Positions 37,045-45,838 of a stretch of DNA of 55,721 nucleotides are shown one piece after another; the stretch's first letter is position 1, and every line of letters starts with the position of its first letter. The stretch comes from Myxococcales bacterium. Its GTDB lineage: Bacteria > Myxococcota > UBA727 > GCA-2721815. Made by a program: the position numbers and the translations under genes. The notes under the pieces are model-generated. The model was not told the origin of the DNA and ran no database searches. It saw only the letters and a list, made by a program, of their open reading frames with translations. The stretch covers positions 1-55,721 of the forward strand of contig PBLQ01000034.1 of NCBI GenBank assembly GCA_002721815.1. The letters run 5' to 3'.

Positions 37045-38429
37045 GCATCTAAGGGATTGCTCCCAACCGCCGCTTCCACTTCAGCCACCGTTTTGGGCGC
37101 CGTTTTCGTGAGCACCTCATTGCCGGATGCCGTCACCAAGATATCGTCTTCAATGCGGATACCGATGCCTCGTAAATCCGCGCTGACCGATTCATCATTG
37201 GTTGGGATGTACAGCCCCGGTTCAACCGTGATGGCCATGCCTGGTTTAAACAGCCTCGGAACTGAGCCGTCGAAATACCTACCCACATCGTGGACATCAG
37301 AGCCAATCCAGTGACTGGTGCCGTGCATGAAATACTTGTGCAATGGAATTTTGGCAGGTTCGTCGCCTTCTTCACCCAACGCTTCGGCCAATGAACACTT
37401 CAGGACGCCCAGGTCGATCAACCCCTGTGCCAATACTGAACGGGAGGCTTCATGCACCACCTTAATGCTTTTTCCGGGCACCGTTGCAGCGATGGATGCT
37501 TCTTGCGCCGCCAACACAATCTCATACAAATCTTTCTGTGCCGGTGAAAATTTACCATTCACGGGCCAAGTGCGAGTGATGTCAGCGGTGTACATATCCA
37601 CTTCGCCACCCGCATCCACCAGCAACAAATCACCGTCTTTCAAAGGTTGGTTGTTGGAAACGTAATGCAGCACGCACGCGTTGCTGCCGCCCGCCACAAT
37701 GGCGCCGTATCCAGACCGTTGCGCCCCGCCCCGTTTGAACTGGTATTCCATGTGAGCCGCAATATCTGCCTCGTTCAGACCGGGTTTCGTCGCTGCCATC
37801 ACATTGGCGAAGGCGTTACCTGAAATCAAACCCGCTTGCCGCATGGCGGCGACTTCCACTTCATCTTTGATTTGGCGTTGTTCGTGAAGCACCTCTGAGA
37901 GTTCGCCCAGGACCGAAGGGTAAATGCCCGATTTGCGTGTCCGCAGTCTGGTTTGATGGTAACAAGCCAACAATTGGGCGTCTTGATTTGGAAACTCGCC
38001 CCATTTTGCCCACAAAGAGGTGTGCCCCTTCATCAGCTCTCCCAATTTTTTGGGAAACTCCGCGATATCGAAGGCCGCATCGATATTGAAAGTTTCGGTG
38101 GCGCCTTGCGGACCGTGTCGAAAGCCATCCCATAATTCTCTCTCGGGGTCTTTGGGGCGCACAAACAAAATGGCTTTTTCTCCATCCGAAGCACTGGGGC
38201 GTAAAACCAAAATACTGGAGGGTTCGGGGAATGCTGTCAGGTACATCATGTCGGAACCGGGCCGGTATTCGTGCTCCACGTCATTGTTTCGGATGTAAGA
38301 CGGCGCGGTGTAAATCACCGCCATGGGGTTGCCACCCGAATTGATATTAATTGCGTGATTTTGAAGTGCTTTCAGGAGGTTTTCTCTTCTTTGACCTGCA
38401 GCGGCAATCTGATTTTCCTTGGAGCTCAT
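37041..38429 (-). CDS. pepP: Xaa-Pro aminopeptidase (M24B)
   Basis: 462 residues from the ATG at 38429 (AGGTG six bases upstream). The pita-bread fold metal ligands are present: Asp in LLVDAGGE, Asp in TADITRTW, His in HGTSHWIG, Glu in TVEPGLY and Glu in RIEDDILVT. It removes N-terminal residues preceding proline. The N-terminal domain (VFYTAPSYIRNND-like, EYRPGSDMMYLT) matches the AMP_N domain of PepP. Confidence 0.94.
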   Translation of the reverse strand: MSSKENQIAAAGQRRENLLKALQNHAININSGGNPMAVIYTAPSYIRNNDVEHEYRPGSDMMYLTAFPEPSSILVLRPSASDGEKAILFVRPKDPERELWDGFRHGPQGATETFNIDAAFDIAEFPKKLGELMKGHTSLWAKWGEFPNQDAQLLACYHQTRLRTRKSGIYPSVLGELSEVLHEQRQIKDEVEVAAMRQAGLISGNAFANVMAATKPGLNEADIAAHMEYQFKRGGAQRSGYGAIVAGGSNACVLHYVSNNQPLKDGDLLLVDAGGEVDMYTADITRTWPVNGKFSPAQKDLYEIVLAAQEASIAATVPGKSIKVVHEASRSVLAQGLIDLGVLKCSLAEALGEEGDEPAKIPLHKYFMHGTSHWIGSDVHDVGRYFDGSVPRLFKPGMAITVEPGLYIPTNDESVSADLRGIGIRIEDDILVTASGNEVLTKTAPKTVAEVEAAVGSNPLDA

Positions 38430-38490
38430 GGCTGACACCTGTAAATGAAATGTGTTCCAGGTCTTCATACGTTGAAATAAAGGTTTTGTC

Positions 38491-40143
38491 ATGGCCCAAA
38501 GACCCCGAGATCCTCGCTTTTTTGCCCCCCTTTGGACGGCGCAGCAAGCCCGTGAACTCGATCAGGGCACCATCCAACAGGTGGGCATCGATGGGTACGT
38601 TTTGATGGAACATGCAGGTAAAGCAGCCGCAGAGGCCTGTTTCCACCTCAACAAAACCACGCCTGAGTGCCCCGTGCTGATTTTCGCTGGCCCGGGCAAT
38701 AACGGGGGTGATGGTTGGGTGGCTGCCCGTCATCTGTGGTCCATGGGGCACGCTGCCCTGGTGGTCTCCACCATCAGTCCGTCCGATTTGAAAGGCGATG
38801 CTGCAGTCGCCGCTCAAAACTACTTGAAGGCAACCCAACATATGGGCTGGACCATTTCTGGGCTGGCATCCCCTTGGCTGCAACTCAAAGACGCAAAAGA
38901 GACCGCTCGCACCCTGCAAACCCACCAGCCTCGTGTGGTGGTCGATGCCCTTTTAGGCACAGGTTTATCACGTCGCATTGAAGGCCCGTTAGCCTCTCTC
39001 ATCGAAGCCATTCAACATGGGTTCCGTGGTTTGGCCCATAAACCCAAGGTCCTGGCAATTGACATTCCCACGGGGTTGTTTGCAGACGGTCGTGCGCCCG
39101 ATGGCCCCTACCTTAAAGCAGACGTCACCATCACTTTTGGGGGCAAGAAACTTTGTCACGCTTTGTCTCCCACTTGCTTTGAATGCGGAACAGTCAGTGA
39201 TGTGAACATTGGATTACTCGCTGCGCCCACCCGATTGGCCAGTGCCCGCGCCTACATGCTCAAGCCCCAACCCAACCTGCTGCAGCATTTGCTGCCCCCG
39301 CCCACCCCCACGGTGCATAAAGGTCGATTTGGGCATGTTGGCGTTTTGGTGGGTGCCCCCGAAATGCAGGGTGCCGCACGTCTGGCCGCCTATGCGGCCC
39401 ACCGCGCCTCAAGCGGTAAAGTGTCATTGGTGGGCGGACAGCATCAGCTCCAAACCATGAACACCGATATGCCAGAAACGCTCAAAGCGCCTCTGCCACA
39501 AAACCCCCAAGAGGTATCCACTCTGTTTAAAGGTTTCTCCGCATTGGTCATGGGACCGGGTTTTCCCGAAACACCTCAGAGTCAACAAGCGGTGAAAGAA
39601 ATGCTCAAAATTGCCATTGCAGCAGACAGACCCACGGTGGTGGACGCAGGGGGACTTCAAGCCTTGGCCCCTCTGGCCGCTGAACTGCGGGCGCCTTCTG
39701 CCAAAGGACTGCTGATTTGCACCCCCCATCCCAAGGAAGCAGCGCAACTTTTGGAACAAACCACAGAACAAATTCAAGGCAACCGCCTAGCGGCACTGGA
39801 TGCACTTTGTGCACTCCCCATCAATGAGAAGTGCCCCACCATTTGGGTGCTGAAGGGCGCGTGTCCGATGGTGGGCGAAATGGCCTCCGCCCCGGGCATT
39901 ATTTTGGGCGGCCACAGCCCGCTCGCTGTGGGTGGCAGTGGCGACGTTCTCGCCGGCATCATTGCCACTTTACTCGAGCGTGTTCCTGACCCCTTTTTGG
40001 CCACCGTTGCTGCCGTTTACGCCCATCAAGAGGCGGGTGAAAGACTCAGCAATCAAGGACTCTCCACTGGCTTTTTGGCGCGAGAAATCGCCGATGAAGC
40101 CCAACAAGTTTTGTTTTCAGCCTCACAGGGTCGAAACGCATGA
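38491..40143 (+). CDS. nnrDE: Bifunctional NAD(P)H-hydrate epimerase / ADP-dependent dehydratase
   Basis: 550 residues. The N-terminal epimerase (AGPGNNGGDGWVAARHL) is fused to the C-terminal dehydratase (HVGVLVGAPEMQGAARLAA; GGSGDVLAGIIATLL). Together they repair hydrated nicotinamide nucleotides. It overlaps tsaE by four bases (ATGA), the common nnrD-tsaE order. Confidence 0.95.
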   Translation: MAQRPRDPRFFAPLWTAQQARELDQGTIQQVGIDGYVLMEHAGKAAAEACFHLNKTTPECPVLIFAGPGNNGGDGWVAARHLWSMGHAALVVSTISPSDLKGDAAVAAQNYLKATQHMGWTISGLASPWLQLKDAKETARTLQTHQPRVVVDALLGTGLSRRIEGPLASLIEAIQHGFRGLAHKPKVLAIDIPTGLFADGRAPDGPYLKADVTITFGGKKLCHALSPTCFECGTVSDVNIGLLAAPTRLASARAYMLKPQPNLLQHLLPPPTPTVHKGRFGHVGVLVGAPEMQGAARLAAYAAHRASSGKVSLVGGQHQLQTMNTDMPETLKAPLPQNPQEVSTLFKGFSALVMGPGFPETPQSQQAVKEMLKIAIAADRPTVVDAGGLQALAPLAAELRAPSAKGLLICTPHPKEAAQLLEQTTEQIQGNRLAALDALCALPINEKCPTIWVLKGACPMVGEMASAPGIILGGHSPLAVGGSGDVLAGIIATLLERVPDPFLATVAAVYAHQEAGERLSNQGLSTGFLAREIADEAQQVLFSASQGRNA

Positions 40144-40634
40144 CCCATCCCACCATCACGATCGCCACCCATGGCCCCGATCACATGCACAAGATTGCTG
40201 CGACACTCGTTGGGCAAATGGGCGCAGGGGCTGTGCTTGCGCTGGTGGGTCCCTTGGGCGCCGGCAAGACAACCTTTGTTCAAGGTGCCGTTACAGCGCT
40301 CAAAACCACACAATCCTTTCGCGTCAAAAGTCCCACCTATGCACTTTGGGCCCCTTACCCCACTGAACCCGTTTTGCACCACATGGATTTTTACCGACTC
40401 GGGGGTGAAGATGAGGCCTTCGCCATGGGACTTCACGAAGCGCTGACAGATGGCACGGCCATCGCTTGCGTTGAATGGGCCGACCGATGCCCGGGCCTGT
40501 TCCCAACATCCAGCCTGTGGCTGCAATTCGCCGAAAACCCAGAAAATGAGCGCCTGCTCATCATTAAACTGCCTTCTGACACACCTTCAGAAACCGTCAA
40601 AAGCCTGGAAAACGCCCTCTCCTCGGTAGAATAA
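40140..40634 (+). CDS. tsaE: tRNA t6A biosynthesis ATPase TsaE
   Basis: 164 residues. Walker A GPLGAGKTTF (Lys43), SPTYAL, HMDFYRL and the CVEWADR segment define TsaE, which powers threonylcarbamoyl transfer onto A37 of ANN-decoding tRNAs with TsaB/TsaD. It is coupled to nnrDE; tRNA-fMet lies just downstream. Confidence 0.95.
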   Translation: MTHPTITIATHGPDHMHKIAATLVGQMGAGAVLALVGPLGAGKTTFVQGAVTALKTTQSFRVKSPTYALWAPYPTEPVLHHMDFYRLGGEDEAFAMGLHEALTDGTAIACVEWADRCPGLFPTSSLWLQFAENPENERLLIIKLPSDTPSETVKSLENALSSVE

Positions 40635-40663
40635 CCCCTTATTTATATTCCTAAAATACGCAT

Positions 40664-40690
40664 TGACAGGCCAAGCAGCTTTGTTATTAA
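40664..40690 (+). promoter_or_regulatory. Promoter of initiator tRNA
   Basis: Perfect -35 TTGACA (40664-40669) and a -10-like TATTAA (40685-40690) with a short 15-base spacer, ending 14 bases before the tRNA. Confidence 0.5.
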
Positions 40691-40704
40691 CACGATCTCG
40701 TTAG

Positions 40705-40780
<76 letters not shown>

Positions 40781-40782
40781 TA

Positions 40783-40818
40783 AACGCACAGTCGACTTTT
40801 TGTTGGGTGTGCGTTTTC
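40783..40818 (+). terminator. Probable terminator after tRNA-fMet
   Basis: Stem AACGCACA / TGTGCGTT with a 17-base loop, running into TTCT. The long loop and short T-run make it moderate. Confidence 0.5.
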
Positions 40819-40862
40819 TAATTCTGGTACCTTCATGAACAACATCACTTTTGGGGTACACC

Positions 40863-41819
40863 GTGCGACGTTTCATCTGCATCTCAATTTGCGCCTGCTC
40901 GTTCATGTTGTCGGGTTGCACAGAAAAACCACATCCCAACCCTCCCCCAGCGAAGACCCGTAACCCCATTCACGAACCAACACCTAAGGACGCACAGCCT
41001 CAGTTCCACATCAAACAATTCACCAGTGCCGCGGCCGCGGTCCAAGCGGCCATCCATACGAACAAGCCACGCATCGTCGGCTTCGGCGAATTTCACCAAA
41101 GTAAAAAAGACACAGAGACGCGTTCGGCCATCGCTCGTTTCTCTGAGGAAATACTGCCAGTGATTGCCCCAAACAGCAGTGATTTAATCGTAGAAACTTG
41201 GCAGCCGCTGGGCTGCGGCAAAACGGAAGAGAGAGTGGTGGCCGAGGTCAAAGAAGTCACCGAACGCCCAAAACAAACAGAAAGCGAAGTGGTCCGTCTC
41301 ATCAAAAAATCAAAAAAGCTCGACGTGCAACCGCATATTCTCAAAGTTACCTGCAATGACTACGAACAACTTTTTCAAAACGATGCAGGCACCATGGACC
41401 TTTACGAAATGCTGGTTTTGGTGGGCCGACTGCTCAAAGAAAAGGCTGTGGAAGCTTTTCACTATCGAAACCAAGCAAAGCAAAAGCTGAACCCCACCCA
41501 CACTGTTCCCGATGAAATGGTCCTGGTTTATGGTGGTGCGATTCATAACGACTCACACCCCGATGAAGGCTGGGACGAGGTGGCGTTTGGACCTCATCTT
41601 TTTAAAACCACGCAGGGGGAATACCTTGAAATCGACTTATACGTGCCGGAGTTCATCGAGGCCAACCCCCTGATAAAAGAAGAGCCATGGTACCCATTGT
41701 TCCAAAAACATGCATCTCAAGACAAAGTCATTCTCATTCAACGAAACAAAGATGCTTACACTTTGATTTTGAAACGCGGCATCACCACCCAAACAACATT
41801 AAAAACGAAACAACCCTGA
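40863..41819 (+). CDS. Lipoprotein with ChaN/Tiki-like domain
   Basis: 318 residues from the GTG at 40863 (GGGGT upstream; a TTG at 40851 is an alternative). Signal peptide with lipobox FMLSGC, then a Pro-rich linker. The core IVGFGEFHQSKK, DLIVETW and VLVYGGAIHNDSH resemble the haem-binding uptake/Tiki superfamily (ChaN, erythromycin esterase-like), where His/Glu residues form an active site. The assignment is tentative. Confidence 0.65.
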   Translation: MRRFICISICACSFMLSGCTEKPHPNPPPAKTRNPIHEPTPKDAQPQFHIKQFTSAAAAVQAAIHTNKPRIVGFGEFHQSKKDTETRSAIARFSEEILPVIAPNSSDLIVETWQPLGCGKTEERVVAEVKEVTERPKQTESEVVRLIKKSKKLDVQPHILKVTCNDYEQLFQNDAGTMDLYEMLVLVGRLLKEKAVEAFHYRNQAKQKLNPTHTVPDEMVLVYGGAIHNDSHPDEGWDEVAFGPHLFKTTQGEYLEIDLYVPEFIEANPLIKEEPWYPLFQKHASQDKVILIQRNKDAYTLILKRGITTQTTLKTKQP

Positions 41820-41822
41820 AAA

Positions 41823-42815
41823 CTACGCCTTACCCCATTCATGCCGAAAATAATGGATGGATTTTTTAATGGTCTCGTCGAGCGGTGTGAACTCAAGACC
41901 TAATTCTTCTCGCGCCTTGCGGTTATCGAAATAGAGTTCTCTCGAAATATACTGCAACAATCCTGGCGTCATGATGGGGTCCACATTAAAGATCTTTTTG
42001 CCCCATACAAACCCATGGGACAACACTTTGGCGAGCGGGAAAGGCACTTCAAAATCCAGTAGGCGCACCTGTGCCAACTCTGCCGTTCTCCTTAAAAAAT
42101 CACCGTAGGTAATATTGGTGCCCACCAAGCAATATCGTTCACCGACCCTGCCTTTTTCAGCGGCAAGCAAATGACCTCGTGCCACGTCTTCAACATCAAC
42201 TGCGTTTAAACCCCCCGCCACATATCCCGGCAAGCGCTGCCGAACCACGTCCAAGACCATCCGGCCGGTGGGTGTTGGCTTCAGGTCGCCAGGACCAAAT
42301 GGGAAGCCAGGGTTCACCACCACCACAGGGACACCTTCTTTGGCATACTGAAGGGCCAGCTGCTCAGACCTATGTTTGCTCAAAACATAATGGTCCTCCA
42401 CGTCGTAATCTGAAAATGGCGTATCCTCGTCCGCGACTTGGCCGTTGCCCTTGACGCCAATGGCTGCGATGGAGCTGGTATGCACCACTTTTTGAACCCC
42501 AAGTTGTTTGGCGGCTTCCATGATGTTTTGGGTGCCCCCCACATTCACAGCGTACATCCGCCCCGGATCTTTCATCCACAAGACGTACAACGCCGCCAGG
42601 TGAAATACGGTATCGCAGTCCTTCATGGTTTCTAATACTTGCTGGGCATCGGTGACATCTGCTTCCACCGTTTCTATGTTGAGCCCGTTTAAGTTGGTGG
42701 CCGCTTCACCAGGCGCCAACATGGCCCGAACCGCCCAATTTTGTGCCACCAGCTGGCGCACCACATGAGAACCGATAAATCCGCCTGCACCCGTGACCAG
42801 CGCCCGTTGCGCCAT
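41823..42815 (-). CDS. NAD-dependent epimerase/dihydroflavonol reductase-like (HpnA-like)
   Basis: 330 residues from the ATG at 42815 (GGAGG five bases upstream). Rossmann motif VTGAGGFIGSH, catalytic Tyr-x3-Lys (YVLSKHR), and the run GDLKPTPTGRMVLDVV ... YVAGGLNAVDVEDVARGHLLA closely resembles the hopanoid-associated epimerase HpnA. It could act on a sugar, steroid or polyketide-like lipid. It diverges from a tetR gene across an operator-rich region and so is probably controlled by that repressor. Confidence 0.88.
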   Translation of the reverse strand: MAQRALVTGAGGFIGSHVVRQLVAQNWAVRAMLAPGEAATNLNGLNIETVEADVTDAQQVLETMKDCDTVFHLAALYVLWMKDPGRMYAVNVGGTQNIMEAAKQLGVQKVVHTSSIAAIGVKGNGQVADEDTPFSDYDVEDHYVLSKHRSEQLALQYAKEGVPVVVVNPGFPFGPGDLKPTPTGRMVLDVVRQRLPGYVAGGLNAVDVEDVARGHLLAAEKGRVGERYCLVGTNITYGDFLRRTAELAQVRLLDFEVPFPLAKVLSHGFVWGKKIFNVDPIMTPGLLQYISRELYFDNRKAREELGLEFTPLDETIKKSIHYFRHEWGKA

Positions 42816-42837
42816 GAGATCCTCCAAAACCATAAAA

Positions 42838-42855
42838 ACTGGCCTTATGGCCAGT
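42838..42855. promoter_or_regulatory. TetR operator 1 (inverted repeat)
   Basis: ACTGGCC-TTAT-GGCCAGT, a perfect 7-bp inverted repeat, located 22 bases upstream of the HpnA-like gene start and sharing its half-sites with a second palindrome 38 bases away. Confidence 0.7.
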
Positions 42856-42860
42856 AAAAT

Positions 42861-42890
42861 TTGCGAAATCCTTATCGCGATCGGTATAAC
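42861..42890 (+). promoter_or_regulatory. Probable tetR promoter
   Basis: TTGCGA (42861-42866), 18-base spacer, TATAAC (42885-42890). Operator 2 begins three bases later and would cover the transcription start. Confidence 0.5.
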
Positions 42891-42893
42891 TGT

Positions 42894-42907
42894 ACTGGCC
42901 GGCCAGT
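42894..42907. promoter_or_regulatory. TetR operator 2 (perfect palindrome)
   Basis: ACTGGCC-GGCCAGT with no spacer, plus a further half-site TTGGCCAG at 42911-42918. Same half-sites as operator 1, flanking the promoter region of the divergent pair. Confidence 0.7.
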
Positions 42908-42946
42908 TTTTTGGCCAGCCCGTTGATTTTAAGAGGTAAATTTAGT

Positions 42947-43609
42947 TTGGTTTCTATCCGAATCCCCCAAATTCAGTTCGAAGGCGCCTCCCGAAGGGCC
43001 CGTTCGGTCCAACGCATCCTATCTGCGGCAGCCTCCATGTTTGGGGATCAAGGCTTTGAAAAAGCGTCCATGCTCGAAGTGGCCAGGGCCGCTGGCGTCT
43101 CCAAGGGTTTGTTGCACTATCATTTTCGATCAAAGGAGCACCTGCTCATTGAAACCCAGCGGGCCATCTTTAAACAGATCCATCATCGCTTTGATGAGCG
43201 TTTTCGCCGCGGTGATCAAGGCATGTCCACCGCTTTGGATGCCCTGGATGCATTGTGGGAAGCCATGGTGGATCTCAAACCCTGGGCGCCCTTCATGGTA
43301 GAAACCATGAGTCTGGCCACCCAACAAAACCCAATTCGGGAACACCTCGAAAATTTTTACAGTGAAGCAGAGCAACTTCTCGAAAAGAGCATTCGGCAAG
43401 CCTTCGCTGAAGACCTGGATCGCCTGACGGTCCAACCTCGACGTCTGACCAAGTTAATTCGCACCTGTTTCATGGGACTCCTGGTGGAACTGGCACAAGC
43501 TCACACCGCAGAAGATTTGAGTCACATCGAAGACGCCTACCAAGATTTTCGAAAACTTTTTGCCGATGTCATCCTCACCCCACCCTCACCCACGGAGGTC
43601 CCCTCATGA
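42947..43609 (+). CDS. TetR/AcrR family transcriptional repressor
   Basis: About 220 residues from the TTG at 42947 (AAGAGG nine bases upstream). The N-terminal HTH is classic: ILSAAASMFGDQGFEKASM and VARAAGVSKGLLHYHFRSKEHLL. The C-terminal ligand domain is helical. It overlaps the diiron gene by four bases (ATGA). Two palindromes in its divergent promoter suggest it controls itself, the diiron gene and the HpnA-like gene; a fatty acid derivative may be the ligand (inference from neighbours). Confidence 0.9.
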   Translation: MVSIRIPQIQFEGASRRARSVQRILSAAASMFGDQGFEKASMLEVARAAGVSKGLLHYHFRSKEHLLIETQRAIFKQIHHRFDERFRRGDQGMSTALDALDALWEAMVDLKPWAPFMVETMSLATQQNPIREHLENFYSEAEQLLEKSIRQAFAEDLDRLTVQPRRLTKLIRTCFMGLLVELAQAHTAEDLSHIEDAYQDFRKLFADVILTPPSPTEVPS

Positions 43610-44592
43610 TTCCGATTATTGGGCGTTTTCTTGAAACCGAGCACGTTCTCCCTTTCGACATGTTCGAACGAGAACTCACGACGGACCAGGCAAAAGCAGC
43701 ACGCAAACTGGAACGGTTGTACCACAAAGGACAAAAAAAGGCGTGGGAAGGGAAAACCTATCTCGCTGAGCTGCTGGACAAGCACGACGGTGTCCAAGTC
43801 CCACAAGAACAGCGTGAGGCCATTCGCAGGCTGTTCGCCGTGATTTTATGGGGAGAGCTGGCCGCCTGGAAAATATCCTCAAAGCTCGCTGACGACCTCA
43901 TCCCCATGGAAGCCAAAATGGCGGCCACCGCACAGGCCCACGATGAGGCCCGCCACTTTTACGTCATGCGGGATTACCTTGAGCAAATCGGCCCGGTGCC
44001 AAAGTCTTTACCTCGCAATGCTGCCTTGGTGGTGCAACGGGTTTTAAAGACCAAAAGCACGGTCAAGATGTTGCTTGGCATGCAGTTGATCATCGAACCG
44101 TTGGCCCTCACCTTGTTCCACATCGTTCGCAAAGCCAATCTTGACCCAGTCCTTTCAGATCTGCTCATTAAAATTGAACAGGACGAAGCCCGTCACGTGG
44201 CGTTGGGGGTCCTCTACCTCCCCGAACTCATCAAAGAGCTGTCTCCGAGAGAGGCGGCAGAACTCGTGGCTTGGCAGTACCGCCAGTACATGACCCAAGT
44301 GGAAATGCTGAAGGAGATGTCGCCAGACCTTGAGGCCATCGGGTGCTCCGCGCGCGAAGCCTTCGAAACGGGACGTAAAAAAGAAGCGCTGGCCATCCAG
44401 CTGCTTGCGGACCAAATGGGCAAAGATGCCCATGTGGTGGATTTTTTCCTACGCATCGCTGACTTCAAGGTGGAGATGGCTTTTCCGCACAAAACCGAAT
44501 CTAACTCCATGCCGGCCCGTCTTCGTCGCGCCATCAAAGCCGCCACGAAGTCGCGTCACCGAATCCAGGCTGCCATGACGGATGCTGCATAA
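43606..44592 (+). CDS. Ferritin-like diiron protein, putative lipid oxygenase or desaturase
   Basis: 328 residues. Six carboxylate/His ligands of a ferritin-like diiron site fit: Glu84, Glu114 and His117 (DEARH), Glu164, Glu194 and His197 (DEARH). Helices around them are amphipathic; no signal peptide. Such proteins include desaturases, aldehyde oxygenases and R2-like oxidases; no closer family is recognised. It is translated with the TetR gene, so its expression is repressor-linked. Confidence 0.8.
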   Translation: MIPIIGRFLETEHVLPFDMFERELTTDQAKAARKLERLYHKGQKKAWEGKTYLAELLDKHDGVQVPQEQREAIRRLFAVILWGELAAWKISSKLADDLIPMEAKMAATAQAHDEARHFYVMRDYLEQIGPVPKSLPRNAALVVQRVLKTKSTVKMLLGMQLIIEPLALTLFHIVRKANLDPVLSDLLIKIEQDEARHVALGVLYLPELIKELSPREAAELVAWQYRQYMTQVEMLKEMSPDLEAIGCSAREAFETGRKKEALAIQLLADQMGKDAHVVDFFLRIADFKVEMAFPHKTESNSMPARLRRAIKAATKSRHRIQAAMTDAA

Positions 44593-44629
44593 AAAAAAGG
44601 TCTGGTCCATTCAATGAAAACCAGACCTT
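44592..44629 (-). terminator. Terminator of the P-loop gene
   Basis: Reverse strand: AAGGTCTGG / CCAGACCTT stem of nine pairs with a 15-base loop followed by a run of eight T residues. On the forward strand it may also help end the diiron gene. Confidence 0.8.
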
Positions 44630-44658
44630 CTTGGTCGATCAGCGTGTGGCAGCCGATG

Positions 44659-45639
44659 CTAGGCCTCGCAGTATTTGGCCCATAATTCTTTGAGTGAACC
44701 GGCAAGGCCATTCTCGAGCGCTTGCATGTCTTCTTCTTTCCAGTTTTCGTCATCACGAACGAAGGTGGTCAAATCGTTTCGGTTATCGAACCGGGCCGCT
44801 GGGATATTGAACTTTTGGCCTTCGCTCACGATCTCTACGGTGCCGGGCACACTTGAGGACTCTAACAAATGCCCCAAATCGCAGGTCCCATAATCGTTGA
44901 TCATCACGCTTTCGGGGCAACTGTGATGCAAAATACTGCCAGGATCATTGGGGTCGGCCCGCGCGATGTTTTTGCGACGGCTTTCCTCGGGAGACACCCA
45001 AATATACAAGATGGCGGCATTGTTTAAAATGGCAGGAGACAGGTGCTGCAGCGCGTACCCGTACCCATGGGGCTCTGACAGAGGCATGGAAGCACCTTGA
45101 GGGCCCCCTCGAGCAAACTCAATGACAACGGTATGACCTTTGAGGTCAGCAGGCCGGCGTGCCAACAATTCGTCGCCCAGACGCTTGGCTTCTGCGGCCA
45201 ACCGGTCGTCCAACTGGTTCACCAAACCTGGATCCATTTGGGAAAATACTTCGGGGGCACCCACTGCCGCCCGTGCTTTGTCCATGCGCTCAAACAAAAA
45301 CTTAGGGGTCACCTCGGGCATGTTGACGGTGCTGTCGGTCATCAAATCGTAATCTTGGCTCACCAAACGCAACAAAGCCCCCCAATCGCGCGGCTCGTTG
45401 AAACCACTTTGATTGTTTGGATAAAAAATGCGCGTTCTGCCGAAGCCTTCGAGGGCATCGTCCACCTCACGCATGAAATGCACGTAAGGGAAATCATCCA
45501 ACTGGAGGGTTTTGCCCAAATGGTATTTTTCGATACAAGCGGCCTCGTCTCCGTGGCGCATGAATTTGCGGACTTCAGATTTTCCAGAAGCGGGCAAAGC
45601 AATGAGGATTAGGGTGTCAAAAACGTTCGGGTCGCGCAT
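44659..45639 (-). CDS. P-loop NTPase of unknown function
   Basis: 326 residues from the ATG at 45639 (GGAG seven to eight bases upstream). A Walker A-like loop ALPASGKSE (residues 14-22) lies at the start of a Rossmann strand, as in nucleotide or small-molecule kinases. The segments TVVIEFARGGPQG, ILYIWVSPEESRRKN and ESVMINDYG are strongly ordered but not diagnostic to me. It lies in reverse orientation between diiron and SDR genes of the lipid island; a role in that pathway is possible but not shown. Confidence 0.75.
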   Translation of the reverse strand: MRDPNVFDTLILIALPASGKSEVRKFMRHGDEAACIEKYHLGKTLQLDDFPYVHFMREVDDALEGFGRTRIFYPNNQSGFNEPRDWGALLRLVSQDYDLMTDSTVNMPEVTPKFLFERMDKARAAVGAPEVFSQMDPGLVNQLDDRLAAEAKRLGDELLARRPADLKGHTVVIEFARGGPQGASMPLSEPHGYGYALQHLSPAILNNAAILYIWVSPEESRRKNIARADPNDPGSILHHSCPESVMINDYGTCDLGHLLESSSVPGTVEIVSEGQKFNIPAARFDNRNDLTTFVRDDENWKEEDMQALENGLAGSLKELWAKYCEA

Positions 45640-45838
45640 GTTGTGTGTCTCCATTGGTCGTTGAGCGGGTTCCCACCCAAAAAGCGGCTTTGACTCTACC
45701 CCATGCCCACGCCTCGGTCCATGTAAAAAGACATGAAAGAAGGCCGCTAGACCCCTGTTTTACTGTCTATTTTTGACGTTTTAAATCGCCTTAACAATGG
45801 CTTTGGGCTATAGTCGCGCTTTCCCGAGGGCGAAACCA

